Shown here: piece after piece, positions 1-7,222 of the stretch
Position numbering within the stretch: position 1 is the stretch's first letter
Layout: every line of letters starts with the position of its first letter
Assembly: GCA_025934435.1 (NCBI GenBank)
Contig: JAICYB010000029.1
Location: forward strand, 1-39,912
Direction: 5' to 3'
From: Actinomycetes bacterium
GTDB taxonomy: Bacteria > Actinomycetota > JAICYB01
Length of the DNA stretch: 39,912 nucleotides
Notes under the pieces: model-generated
Database searches by the model: none
What the model saw: the letters and a program-made list of their open reading frames with translations, nothing else
What the model was told of the DNA's origin: nothing
Translations under genes and position numbers: made by a program

Positions 1-1354
1 AGGCCGCCTGCTCGCCGCCCATCACGCTGATGCGGCTGTTGGGCCAGGTGAACAGGAAACGGGGCGAGTAAGCGCGGCCGGCCATGCCGTAATTGCCGGC
101 GCCGAAGCTGCCGCCGATGAGCACCGTGATCTTCGGCACCTGCGCCGTCGCGACGGCGGTGACCAGCTTCGCGCCGTGCTTGGCGATGCCCTCCGCCTCG
201 TACTTTCCGCCGACCATGAATCCGCTGATGTTCTGCAGGAAAACGAGTGGGACCTTGCGCTGGTCGCAGAGCTCGATGAAGTGCGCGCCCTTCAGCGCCG
301 ACTCACTGAAGAGGATCCCGTTGTTCACGATGATCCCGACGGGGAAGCCGTGCAGGTGCGCGAACCCGCAGACGAGCGTGTCGCCGTAGAGCTGCTTGAA
401 CTCATGGAAGCGCGAGCCGTCGACGACGCGCGCGATGACTTCACGAACGTCGTACGGCACTCGTGGGTCGTCCGGCACGATCGCGTAGAGGTCGTTCGGG
501 TCGTACTTCGGCGCTTCGGGCTCCCGCATGTCCGGCGGCAGCGTCTTGTGGCGGTTCAGGTTCGACACGATCTCGCGGACGATCTCGAGCGCGTGCACGT
601 CGTCGAGGGCGTAATGATCGACGACCCCGGAGGTGCGCGCGTGCACGTCCGCGCCGCCGAGGTCTTCCTCGGAGACCTCTTCGCCCGTGGCGGCTTTCAC
701 GAGCGGGGGGCCGCCGAGGTAGATCGTGCCTTGTCCTTTCACGATGACGGTTTCGTCCGACATCGCGGGAACGTAGGCCCCGCCGGCGGTGCACATCCCG
801 AGCACGGCCGCGATCTGGGGGATCCCGCGCGCGGACATCGTGGCCTGGTTGAAGAAGATGCGCCCGAAGTGCTCGCGGTCCGGGAAAACCTCGTCCTGCA
901 GCGGGAGGAACGCGCCGCCGGAGTCGACGAGGTACACGCACGGGAGATCGTTCTCGAGCGCAACGCGTTGCGCGCGCAGGTGCTTCTTCACGGTGACCGG
1001 GAAGTACGTCCCGCCCTTGACGGTCGCGTCGTTGCAGACGATCACGCATTCGGTCCCCGAGACGCGACCGACGCCGGTGATGAGGCCGGCGCCCGGTGCT
1101 TCGTCCTCGTACAGACCGCTCGCGGCGAGAGCGGAAAGCTCGAGGAACGGCGTCGCGACGTCGAGGAGCCGCGCCACGCGATCGCGTGGGAGCAACTTGC
1201 CGCGGGAGAGGTGCCGTTCGCGCGCGCGTTCCGTCCCGCCGAGCGCGGCTTTCGCGAGGCGTTCGTTCAGCTCGTCCACGAGCGCCTGCATCGCCGCGCG
1301 TCGCGCGGAGGCCTCGGCCGAGGACGGATCGAAGGACGTCTCGAGCACAGGCAC
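1..1354 (-). CDS. mccB: Acyl-CoA carboxylase carboxyltransferase (beta) subunit, methylcrotonyl-CoA type; 3' end outside window
   Basis: About 451 residues of an expected ~535 are visible; the C-terminus lies beyond position 1. The protein transfers CO2 from carboxybiotin to an acyl-CoA. Read on the minus strand it has the crotonase-like CT fold: an N-domain with [17 protein letters not shown] and [15 protein letters not shown] (acyl-CoA oxyanion loop), and a C-domain with [21 protein letters not shown] and [18 protein letters not shown]. The FLFTWPN and GAGNYGM wording is closer to methylcrotonyl-CoA carboxylase than to propionyl/acetyl-CoA carboxylase. The start chosen is GTG 1354, exactly 7 nt after a TACGAT box, which suggests a leaderless mRNA; a second GTG two codons later is possible. 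The matching biotinylated subunit (4827-6572) and birA are 3 kb away. Substrate (3-methylcrotonyl-, geranyl- or another branched acyl-CoA) is inferred. Confidence 0.9.
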   Translation of the reverse strand, partial: MPVLETSFDPSSAEASARRAAMQALVDELNERLAKAALGGTERARERHLSRGKLLPRDRVARLLDVATPFLELSALAASGLYEDEAPGAGLITGVGRVSGTECVIVCNDATVKGGTYFPVTVKKHLRAQRVALENDLPCVYLVDSGGAFLPLQDEVFPDREHFGRIFFNQATMSARGIPQIAAVLGMCTAGGAYVPAMSDETVIVKGQGTIYLGGPPLVKAATGEEVSEEDLGGADVHARTSGVVDHYALDDVHALEIVREIVSNLNRHKTLPPDMREPEAPKYDPNDLYAIVPDDPRVPYDVREVIARVVDGSRFHEFKQLYGDTLVCGFAHLHGFPVGIIVNNGILFSESALKGAHFIELCDQRKVPLVFLQNISGFMVGGKYEAEGIAKHGAKLVTAVATAQVPKITVLIGGSFGAGNYGMAGRAYSPRFLFTWPNSRISVMGGEQAA

Positions 1355-1361
1355 GAAACGA

Positions 1362-1367
1362 ATCGTA
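1362..1367 (-). promoter_or_regulatory. -10 box TACGAT for the carboxyltransferase gene
   Basis: TACGAT on the minus strand, 7 nt before GTG 1354. This is the spacing at which transcription would begin on the start codon (leaderless). No -35 hexamer is obvious. Confidence 0.5.
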
Positions 1368-1377
1368 AAGCACGCGG

Positions 1378-1383
1378 TACTCT
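1378..1383 (+). promoter_or_regulatory. -10 box TACTCT for the small secreted protein
   Basis: TACTCT followed by 7 nt (ggagatc) and GTG 1391. Same geometry as the divergent box at 1362-1367, so both genes appear to start from this 36-bp gap. The ggag could instead be a ribosome site for ATG 1397. Confidence 0.45.
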
Positions 1384-1390
1384 GGAGATC

Positions 1391-1744
1391 GTGGTCATGC
1401 GAAGGGGGCTCATCGCGCTGCTTGCCGCCGGGGCACTGCTCGTGCCACAGACGGCGTACGCCGCGAGACGATTCCCGTCGACGATCACGATCCGCTACAA
1501 CGGCGGGAGCTCGTGGAGCGGAGCGGTGAGTTCGACGAAGCAGCGCTGCCTCACTCGGCGGGTGAAGCTCTTCGATCCGAACGGCGATCTGATCGGCCGC
1601 ACCCGATCGCAGTCGGACGGAACATATGCGCTCACCGCCCCTCTGACGTCCGCCGGTTTCTACACCGTCATCGCCACTCGCAAGGAATTGGCCCGCGGAA
1701 CGCGGGTCTGCACCCGCGCGAGCGCGCAGACCAGGGTCATCTAG
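1391..1744 (+). CDS. Small secreted protein with a carboxypeptidase-regulatory/Ig-like beta domain
   Basis: 117 residues. The N-terminus is a clear signal peptide: MRRG, a hydrophobic core [12 protein letters not shown] and a likely signal-peptidase cut after QTAYA. The mature ~90 residues read like one beta-sandwich domain ([31 protein letters not shown]), the pattern of CarboxypepD_reg/SdrD-B-type modules. Two cysteines (QRC and RVC) could form a disulfide outside the cell. Function unknown. GTG 1391 fits the -10 box; ATG 1397 is the alternative and would follow a ggag. The stop shares the four bases CTAG (1741-1744) with the stop of the convergent crotonase gene. Confidence 0.7.
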   Translation: MVMRRGLIALLAAGALLVPQTAYAARRFPSTITIRYNGGSSWSGAVSSTKQRCLTRRVKLFDPNGDLIGRTRSQSDGTYALTAPLTSAGFYTVIATRKELARGTRVCTRASAQTRVI

Positions 1745-2463
1745 CCCGCCGGCGGTGCGGGGCGGTCGCCCGTCCGGAAGCGCTCGAGCCCTTCGATCAT
1801 CTCGTCGATGCCCACGGTCGCTTCGCCGCGCACGCGTTCGGCTTCGATCCCATCGGCCTCGATCGCTCCTTCCCGGTCGGCCACGAGTGACGCCTGCGGG
1901 TAGTTCGCGATCCGGTCGGCGAGTTCGACGGCGCGCAGCAGTGGGTCGTCCGATATCTCTTGGACGAGGCCCATCCGGAGCGCAACGTCGACATCGATAC
2001 GCGCGCCGCTCTCGATCAGATAGAGCGCGTTGCCGAGTCCGACGATGCGCGGCAGGCGCTGCGTCCCGCCGTCGATGAGCGGGACTCCCCACCGCCGGTT
2101 CAACACGCCGAACGTCGCGGACGGATCCGCGATGCGGAAGTCGCACCAGCACGCGAGCTCGAGTCCCCCCGCGTAGCAGTAGCCGTTGATCGCGGCGATC
2201 GTCGGCTTCGAAACGTCGAGTCGCGTGATACCCATCGGGCCGGCGTCGCGGAAGCGCGGCGGGTTCTTGAGATCGGCGCCGGAGCAGAAGGACTTACCAC
2301 CCGCGCCGGTGAGCACGAGCACGCGAAGCGATCCGTCCGCATCGAACGAACGCACTGCGTCTTCAAGTGCTTGCGCCGTTGGCGTGTCGACGCAGTTGTG
2401 GACGTCCGGACGATCGATCGTCACAACGACAACGGCGCCGCGCGGCTCGACCTTGATCGTCAT
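1741..2463 (-). CDS. Enoyl-CoA hydratase/isomerase (crotonase) family protein
   Basis: 240 residues, slightly short for the family (~260). Crotonase signatures are present: FCSGADLK (oxyanion loop and CoA adenine pocket), [20 protein letters not shown] and [13 protein letters not shown]. By hand alignment to rat mitochondrial hydratase both catalytic glutamates appear replaced: the E144 position (the PE before the GGTQRL loop) reads Leu-Asn, and the E164 position reads Tyr in ALYLIESG. Hydratase activity is therefore doubtful; isomerase, hydrolase or another crotonase chemistry is possible. Near the carboxyltransferase it could act in branched-chain acyl-CoA breakdown (inference). ATG 2463 lies 7 nt after TACAAC on the minus strand, a weak -10; otherwise it is co-transcribed with the receiver gene 24 nt upstream. 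Confidence 0.85.
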   Translation of the reverse strand: MTIKVEPRGAVVVVTIDRPDVHNCVDTPTAQALEDAVRSFDADGSLRVLVLTGAGGKSFCSGADLKNPPRFRDAGPMGITRLDVSKPTIAAINGYCYAGGLELACWCDFRIADPSATFGVLNRRWGVPLIDGGTQRLPRIVGLGNALYLIESGARIDVDVALRMGLVQEISDDPLLRAVELADRIANYPQASLVADREGAIEADGIEAERVRGEATVGIDEMIEGLERFRTGDRPAPPAG

Positions 2464-2473
2464 GACGACCGTT

Positions 2474-2495
2474 GTATCAGCTGGGTATCAGCTGG
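2474..2495. repeat. Perfect 11-bp tandem duplication
   Basis: GTATCAGCTGG occurs twice back to back (2474-2484 and 2485-2495). It spans the receiver gene's stop codon (2488-2490) and the gap before the crotonase gene. Eleven bases would shift a reading frame, but the extra copy lies at and after the stop. Confidence 0.85.
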
Positions 2496-2841
2496 CGCGG
2501 AGGAAGCCCTCAACGCGTTCGACGAAATCGGTCGGATCGATCGGCTTCGGTATGTATCCGTCGAAGCCCGCTTCGGCGATGCGCGCCTCGACGTCCCGGC
2601 CCGTGTGCGAGGAGAACGCGACGATCGGGACGCGTTCGTGTCCGACGCGAAGCTGTTTGATGAGCTCGAAGCCGTTGATGTCCGGGAGTTCGAGATCGAC
2701 GAGGACGAGGTCGGCACCATTCTCCATCGCTTCGAGACCCGCGCGTCCGTTCGGCGCAGCGCACACCGAGTAGCCGGCGTTGCCGAGGACGGCCTCGATC
2801 AGACGTCGTATCGGGGTGTTGTCTTCGACGAGCAACACCAT
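2488..2841 (-). CDS. Single-domain response regulator (stand-alone receiver, CheY-like)
   Basis: 117 residues, just one receiver domain and no output domain. From ATG 2841 the residues are: acidic pair E6-D7 (LLVEDN), phospho-acceptor D49 (LVLVDLELPD), the S77/S78 switch position (IVAFSSHT) and conserved K99 (YIPKPID). ATG 2841 was chosen because GGAAAGGG sits 7 nt before it; GTG 2847 in the same frame is possible. No histidine kinase is in the window, so its partner is unknown; it may work in phosphorelay or by protein-protein contact. It appears to have its own promoter and a hairpin-forming leader. Confidence 0.9.
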   Translation of the reverse strand: MVLLVEDNTPIRRLIEAVLGNAGYSVCAAPNGRAGLEAMENGADLVLVDLELPDINGFELIKQLRVGHERVPIVAFSSHTGRDVEARIAEAGFDGYIPKPIDPTDFVERVEGFLRAS

Positions 2842-2856
2842 GCGCACGCCCTTTCC

Positions 2857-2879
2857 GCATGACCTCCGCTAGGTCATGC
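2857..2879. repeat. Perfect 9-bp inverted repeat, 5-nt loop, upstream of the receiver gene
   Basis: Arms GCATGACCT (2857-2865) and AGGTCATGC (2871-2879) around CCGCT. It lies 16 bases before ATG 2841 in the predicted 5' leader. On the transcript the hairpin would bury a GGAGG and an out-of-frame AUG. It could be a protein operator or an RNA stem; no U-run follows, so it is not an intrinsic terminator. Confidence 0.6.
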
Positions 2880-2891
2880 CGCTGCGGGTCA

Positions 2892-2919
2892 AGACTACGC
2901 CTGGTGAGTACTTTGTAAA
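2892..2919 (-). promoter_or_regulatory. Predicted promoter of the receiver gene (TTTACA-N16-TAGTCT)
   Basis: On the minus strand, -35 TTTACA (2914-2919) and -10 TAGTCT (2892-2897) are 16 nt apart, just after the nitroreductase stop. Transcription would begin near 2885, giving a ~44-nt leader with the inverted repeat. Confidence 0.45.
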
Positions 2920-2927
2920 CACTTCGT

Positions 2928-3584
2928 TCAAATTCGCGACTGCTTCCAGGTGTTCCAGTACGTGACCTCGGTGGCCGGTCGCCGCTCCGCGGGCTTGAAG
3001 TTCGTCCCTTTCGTGTAGGCGACCGGAAGCAGGGCGACCTGCGTGACCGTCTCCGGGATCCCGAGGAGCTCGCCGGCTTCCTTGTGGTGCGCCAGATGGA
3101 GCGTTGTATACGCGGACCCGAGCCCCCGGCTGCGGAGGGCGAGCTGGAAGGACCAGACGGCGGGGATGATCGAACCGAGGAAGGACGCCGCCATCCACGC
3201 CGGCGTTCCTTCGGGGAGCGTCCCGAGGATGCATGGGATCACGTGCACGGGCACCCGTTCGAGATTGTCGGCGAGGAAGTCGGCGGACCGGTAGACACGC
3301 CGTTGCTGATCTTCGATCTCCGGACGCGCCGTCGCCATCGCGTCTTCGCCTTGGTTCTTGTATGCGAAACCCCACGCGTCCCGGTACCACTCCGCGAGCG
3401 CTTTGCGCTTGTCCGCATCCGTGACGACGACGAATCGCCATCCTTGCTGATTCCCGCCGGTCGGCGCTTGGATCGCGAGGTCCAGACATTCCTCGATCAC
3501 CTCGGGCGGTACAGGCTTGTCGAGGTCGAGACGCTTGCGCACCGCACGCGTCGTGGTGAGAAGTTCTTCGACCGTCATGCTCAT
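2928..3584 (-). CDS. Nitroreductase family protein
   Basis: 218 residues, the usual length for FMN-dependent NAD(P)H nitroreductase-fold proteins. The N-terminal FMN motif is present (RAVRKRL, then IQAPTGGNQQGWRFVVV), as is the C-terminal segment LGSAYTTLHL..ELLGIPETVTQVALLPVAY typical of the family. It probably reduces a small electrophilic or quinone-like substrate; the substrate cannot be read from sequence. ATG 3584 overlaps the stop of the upstream kinase gene by 4 nt (ATGA), so the two are translationally coupled; a second ATG two codons in is possible. Confidence 0.9.
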   Translation of the reverse strand: MSMTVEELLTTTRAVRKRLDLDKPVPPEVIEECLDLAIQAPTGGNQQGWRFVVVTDADKRKALAEWYRDAWGFAYKNQGEDAMATARPEIEDQQRRVYRSADFLADNLERVPVHVIPCILGTLPEGTPAWMAASFLGSIIPAVWSFQLALRSRGLGSAYTTLHLAHHKEAGELLGIPETVTQVALLPVAYTKGTNFKPAERRPATEVTYWNTWKQSRI

Positions 3585-4093
3585 AGTCCTGCCTCCCGGA
3601 TCTCTTGGACGATGCCGTCAACGTCTATCGCGCCGGGATCCTCGGTGTCGACGTGGATCACGTGGTCGGTGATGGGACGGTGCGCATCGATGATGGCCTG
3701 CGCGTCGTCGATCACGATGGCGGCATCGACGTGTCCGGGATGGCGTTCGCGTTCACGGAAACGCCGGACGATCGTGTCGGGCCGCGCCGTGCAGTGCACT
3801 TCGATCACCGGAGCGCCCAACGCCGCGACCCGTTCGCGGTGTTCGGTGTGGAAGTTCGATTCGACGATGAGGGACGCACCGCTTTCGACCGCCCGGCGGA
3901 GCAGCGTCCAGAGCACCTCCCAGGTTCCCGCTCCGAGCTGCTGTGACCACGCACGATCGGACCAGCCGAGCGTGTCGAAGAGCGTCTCCTTGATGTCGTC
4001 CTTCGAGATGAGCGGCAGACGAAGCTTCGGCGCGAGCTGCCGCGCGAGTGTCGTCTTGCCCGACCCGGGCGGCCCCGAGACGAGGACGATCAT
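3581..4093 (-). CDS. AAA_33-type P-loop kinase
   Basis: 170 residues. A Walker A motif GPPGSGKT occupies residues 7-14, followed by RQLAPKLRLPLISKDDIKE, the 'lid/substrate' pattern of small-molecule kinases in the gluconate kinase/AAA_33 group, and an arginine-rich lid (RRFRERERHPGH). It likely phosphorylates a small metabolite or nucleotide; substrate unknown. The ATG at 4093 overlaps the end of birA by 4 nt (ATGA), placing it in a birA-kinase-nitroreductase operon. Confidence 0.8.
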   Translation of the reverse strand: MIVLVSGPPGSGKTTLARQLAPKLRLPLISKDDIKETLFDTLGWSDRAWSQQLGAGTWEVLWTLLRRAVESGASLIVESNFHTEHRERVAALGAPVIEVHCTARPDTIVRRFRERERHPGHVDAAIVIDDAQAIIDAHRPITDHVIHVDTEDPGAIDVDGIVQEIREAGL

Positions 4094-4803
4094 CTGAGGT
4101 GGATCACGTCGCCGGCCATCACGACGTGGTCGCCGACGACCAGGGCGCCGTCGTCGCGCACGGACGTCGCGCGGCCGGTGAATGATCCGTCCGGCGATTC
4201 GACGCGAACGCCCGCTCCGATGGTCTCGCAGAGACCCCGGTAGGAGTCCATGAAGTCCGACCCGACGACGGCGGCGAGCTCGCGGAGGATCGCTGCGCAG
4301 AGGTCGTCGCGGCGAGGTGCGGAGCCGCGTTCGATCTTGATGCTGGTCGCGCCGAGGTCGTCTGGAAGCTCGCCCGCGTCATGGCCCACGTTCACACCGA
4401 TCCCCACGACGACGTAGGAGCCGGACGGCGCGAGCTCGCCGATGATCCCGCAGAGCTTCCGGCCCCCGATCCGCACGTCGTTCGGCCATTTCAGACGCGC
4501 GTCTTCGCCGACGGCGCGCGCGACGGCGACGCCGGCCGCAAGCGACACGAGCGATGCTTCGTCCGGCGGAACGCCTTCGAGGAGCGCGGAGAACATGAGC
4601 ATCGCGCCGGGGACGTCGAGCCACGAGCGTCCCTGGCGACCTCGTCCCGCGGTTTGGTGATCGGCGACGACGACGCGGCCGTCCGGACCGCCCTGCGAAA
4701 CCAGAAGCGTTTGCGTGGAGTCGATAGACGGATGCACTTCGATATCGCGGAAGCGCGTTCTGTTCGTTCCGGCACGGATCCGCTCGGCGCTGAGGTCGTC
4801 CAC
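4090..4803 (-). CDS. birA: Biotin--[acetyl-CoA-carboxylase] ligase
   Basis: 237 residues, a monofunctional (class I) ligase without the N-terminal DNA-binding domain, so it should not repress transcription itself. It makes biotinyl-AMP and attaches biotin to the carrier lysine. Visible motifs: GRGRQGR (53-59, biotinyl-AMP loop), KWPND (105-109), GRKLCGI with the expected catalytic lysine K116, and GIGVNV. The C-terminal SH3-like domain is present (SFTGRATSVRDDGALVVGD). The start is GTG 4803. The gene is divergent from the biotin-carrying subunit at 4827, its obvious substrate, with only 23 bp between the two preferred start codons. Confidence 0.95.
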   Translation of the reverse strand: MDDLSAERIRAGTNRTRFRDIEVHPSIDSTQTLLVSQGGPDGRVVVADHQTAGRGRQGRSWLDVPGAMLMFSALLEGVPPDEASLVSLAAGVAVARAVGEDARLKWPNDVRIGGRKLCGIIGELAPSGSYVVVGIGVNVGHDAGELPDDLGATSIKIERGSAPRRDDLCAAILRELAAVVGSDFMDSYRGLCETIGAGVRVESPDGSFTGRATSVRDDGALVVGDHVVMAGDVIHLR

Positions 4804-4812
4804 GGCGGGCAG

Positions 4813-4818
4813 ATACTA
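4813..4818 (-). promoter_or_regulatory. -10 box TAGTAT for birA
   Basis: TAGTAT on the minus strand, 9 nt before GTG 4803. It is the reverse complement of bases also used by the forward box TACTAT at 4814-4819. Confidence 0.4.
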
Positions 4819-4819
4819 T
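4814..4819 (+). promoter_or_regulatory. -10 box TACTAT for the biotin carboxylase gene
   Basis: TACTAT is followed by 7 nt and GTG 4827, giving a leaderless start. The box overlaps the upstream ATG at 4818, so if this box is used that ATG cannot be in the transcript. Confidence 0.5.
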
Positions 4820-4826
4820 GACCGCC

Positions 4827-6572
4827 GTGCTTCGCACCGTCCTCATCGCCAACCGCGCCGAGATCGCCGTCCGCATCATGCGGACCATCCGTGACCTCGG
4901 CCTCCGTTCGGTGGCCGTCTATTCCGAAGCCGACCGCTCGGCGCTTCACGTCGAGACGGCGGACGAGGCATATCTCCTCGGCCCGGCACCCGCGGCCGAG
5001 AGCTATCTCCGGATCGACAAGCTGATCGAGATCGCGAAGCGTTCGAACGCGGACGCCATCCATCCCGGTTACGGCTTCCTCGCCGAGAACGAAGGCTTCG
5101 CGCAAGCGGTCGAGGATGCCGGACTGATCTGGATCGGACCGCCGCCCTCGGCGATGGCGCAGATGGGCGACAAGGTCGCGGCGCGCAAGACGGCGATCGC
5201 GGCCGGAGTGCCCGTGGTGCCCGGAACCGAGAACCCGGTCGACGTCGAGGGTGCGCGCGCGTTCGCGTCCGAGCACGGTTATCCCCTCGCGCTGAAGGCC
5301 GTCATGGGCGGCGGTGGGAAAGCGTTCCGCGTCGTCCGTACGGGGGCCGAGCTCGAAGAAGCGCTCGAAGGCGCGTCGCGCGAAGCGCAGGCGTACTTCG
5401 GCGACGCATCGGTCTTCTGCGAGCGTTACGTCGACAAGCCACGCCACGTCGAAGCGCAGATCCTCGCGGACGATCACGGGAACGTCGCGTTCCTCGGAGA
5501 ACGCGACTGCTCGACGCAGCGTCGTCACCAGAAGCTGATCGAAGAAGCGCCGTCACCGGCCGTGGATGCCGCGTTGCGCGAGAAGATCGGCGAAGCGGCC
5601 GTCTCTCTCGCGAAAGCCGTCGGTTATCGCAACGCGGGCACACTCGAGTTCCTGCTGTCGCCGAGCGGCGATCTCTCGTTCCTCGAGATGAACACGCGCC
5701 TCCAGGTCGAGCATCCGGTGACAGAGCTCGTCGTCGGCAAGGATCTCGTTGCCGAGCAGCTCCGCATCGCGGACGGACAACAGCTCGGCTACGGATTCCT
5801 CGAACCGCGCGGGCACGCCATCGAGTGCCGTATCAACGCCGAAGATCCCGCGGCGGGCTTCCTGCCGTCACCGGGAGCCATCACCCGCTGGGACGAACCT
5901 CGCGATCCGTTCGTCCGCGTCGATGAAGGATTCACCGCCGGCAAGAGCGTTCCGCGAGACTACGACTCGCTCATCGCGAAGCTGATCTGCTTCGGGACGG
6001 ACCGCGAGCAAGCGCGGCTCCGGATCCTCGAAGCCTTGCGCGATTTCCACATCGAAGGCATCCAGACGACGATCCCCTTCCACCGCGCGTTCATCTCGCA
6101 CGAGACCTTCAGCGAGGGCAACGTCACGACGCGTTTCGTCGAGGACGGATTCTTGCCGGAGTTCAATGCACTCCTCGAGCAGTTGCCGCCGATGACGGAA
6201 CGCGCCGTCGTTTCGTCCGGACGCGCATCGGCTCCGTTGCAGCGGACGCTGACCGTTGAAGTATCGGGCCGCCGGTACGACGTGACGATCCTCGACAACG
6301 ACGACACCCACCAGTTCCATCCGCTCGAACGTGCCGCATCCACGCACAGCGTCGGCGGCCACGACGAGGTCCGCGCCCCGATGCAAGGCAAGATACTGAA
6401 AGTGCTCGTCGAAACGGGCCAAGAGGTCGACTCGGGCGAGCTGATCTGCACGCTCGAAGCGATGAAGATGGAGAACCACGTCGTGGCGCCGCGTGAAGGA
6501 ACGATCGCGGAGCTGAACGTGGAAGCGGGGATGACGGTCGAGACCGGCGCGCTCATCGCGGTGATCGAGTAG
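4827..6572 (+). CDS. accA: Acyl-CoA carboxylase alpha subunit: biotin carboxylase plus biotin carboxyl carrier
   Basis: 581 residues from GTG 4827; ATG 4818 would add MTA. I prefer GTG because VLRTVLIANRAEIAVRI matches the normal family N-terminus and the -10 geometry. Order: biotin-carboxylase N-domain (IHPGYGFLAEN), ATP-grasp (GGGGKAFRVV glycine loop, HVEAQILAD, ERDCSTQRRHQKLIEE, FLEMNTRLQVEHPVTE), C-domain, short linker (~450-500), then a biotinyl domain with EAMKM and biotin-accepting K547. The glycine loop reads K-A-F where E. coli AccC has R-G-M. It lacks the longer BT region of larger acyl-CoA carboxylase alpha chains. Partner is probably the carboxyltransferase at 1-1354. The gene symbol follows actinobacterial usage. 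Confidence 0.93.
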   Translation: MLRTVLIANRAEIAVRIMRTIRDLGLRSVAVYSEADRSALHVETADEAYLLGPAPAAESYLRIDKLIEIAKRSNADAIHPGYGFLAENEGFAQAVEDAGLIWIGPPPSAMAQMGDKVAARKTAIAAGVPVVPGTENPVDVEGARAFASEHGYPLALKAVMGGGGKAFRVVRTGAELEEALEGASREAQAYFGDASVFCERYVDKPRHVEAQILADDHGNVAFLGERDCSTQRRHQKLIEEAPSPAVDAALREKIGEAAVSLAKAVGYRNAGTLEFLLSPSGDLSFLEMNTRLQVEHPVTELVVGKDLVAEQLRIADGQQLGYGFLEPRGHAIECRINAEDPAAGFLPSPGAITRWDEPRDPFVRVDEGFTAGKSVPRDYDSLIAKLICFGTDREQARLRILEALRDFHIEGIQTTIPFHRAFISHETFSEGNVTTRFVEDGFLPEFNALLEQLPPMTERAVVSSGRASAPLQRTLTVEVSGRRYDVTILDNDDTHQFHPLERAASTHSVGGHDEVRAPMQGKILKVLVETGQEVDSGELICTLEAMKMENHVVAPREGTIAELNVEAGMTVETGALIAVIE

Positions 6573-6577
6573 GACCC

Positions 6578-7222
6578 GTGCGCATCGAGATCGTCACCGT
6601 CACGCAGTGGGCCCAGAACTGCACGATCATCTGTCCCGACCATGGCGGACCGGCCGTGCTCATCGATCCCGGTGGTGAGATCGATCGCGTTCTCGCCGTC
6701 GCGTCGGAGATCGAAGCGAAGATCGAAGGCATCCTCATCACGCACGGACACATCGATCACATCGGAGGCCTGAACGAAGCCATCGCCGCCACCGGCGCGC
6801 CGGTATGGCTCCACCCCGACGACGAGTGGCTCTACGACCTTTCGATGATGGGAGTCGAGGCGCCGGGCGTACCGGACGGAGCAACGCGCATCGCCGACGG
6901 TGACACCGTTGAGGTCGCCGGGATGCGCTTCGGCGTCCTTCACACACCCGGACACTCCCCCGGCCACGTCTGCTTCACCGTCCACGGCGCGGACGAGCCG
7001 ACGCTCATCGGCGGCGATCTCGTGTTCTTCGGATCGATCGGCCGGACGGATCTCCCGCGCGGCGACTTACGCACACTCGTCACGAGCGTCAAAGAGAAGA
7101 TCTGGACGCTTCCGGACGAAACGAAGATCCTTCCGGGACACGGCCCGGCGACGAGCGTCGGCTTCGAGAAGCAGTACAACCCGTTCGTGTCACTCGAAGC
7201 GATCGAAGACCTCGTCGGCTAG
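6578..7222 (+). CDS. MBL-fold metallo-hydrolase, glyoxalase II-like
   Basis: 214 residues. The metal motif THGHIDH gives ligands H56, H58, D60 and H61; further ligands are in HTPGHSPGH, GGDLVF and LPGHGP. This is the YcbL/glyoxalase-II-like branch that hydrolyses thioesters such as S-lactoyl-thiols. The short C-terminus lacks the helical domain of true GloB, so the thiol substrate is uncertain. GTG 6578 follows the carboxylase stop by 5 nt (AGGACCC before it), so both are one transcript. Its last 33 bases overlap the convergent gene at 7190-8050. Confidence 0.85.
   Translation: MRIEIVTVTQWAQNCTIICPDHGGPAVLIDPGGEIDRVLAVASEIEAKIEGILITHGHIDHIGGLNEAIAATGAPVWLHPDDEWLYDLSMMGVEAPGVPDGATRIADGDTVEVAGMRFGVLHTPGHSPGHVCFTVHGADEPTLIGGDLVFFGSIGRTDLPRGDLRTLVTSVKEKIWTLPDETKILPGHGPATSVGFEKQYNPFVSLEAIEDLVG

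Noticed and set aside
441..1373. Long arginine-rich open frame on the minus strand
   Set aside because: It is out of frame with the carboxyltransferase, whose motifs read perfectly in the neighbouring frame to the window edge; composition is the usual high-GC shadow.
176..1390. Forward open frame running into the small secreted protein
   Set aside because: The part before 1391 is antisense to the carboxyltransferase and has no recognisable domain; the protein family features begin at the signal peptide.
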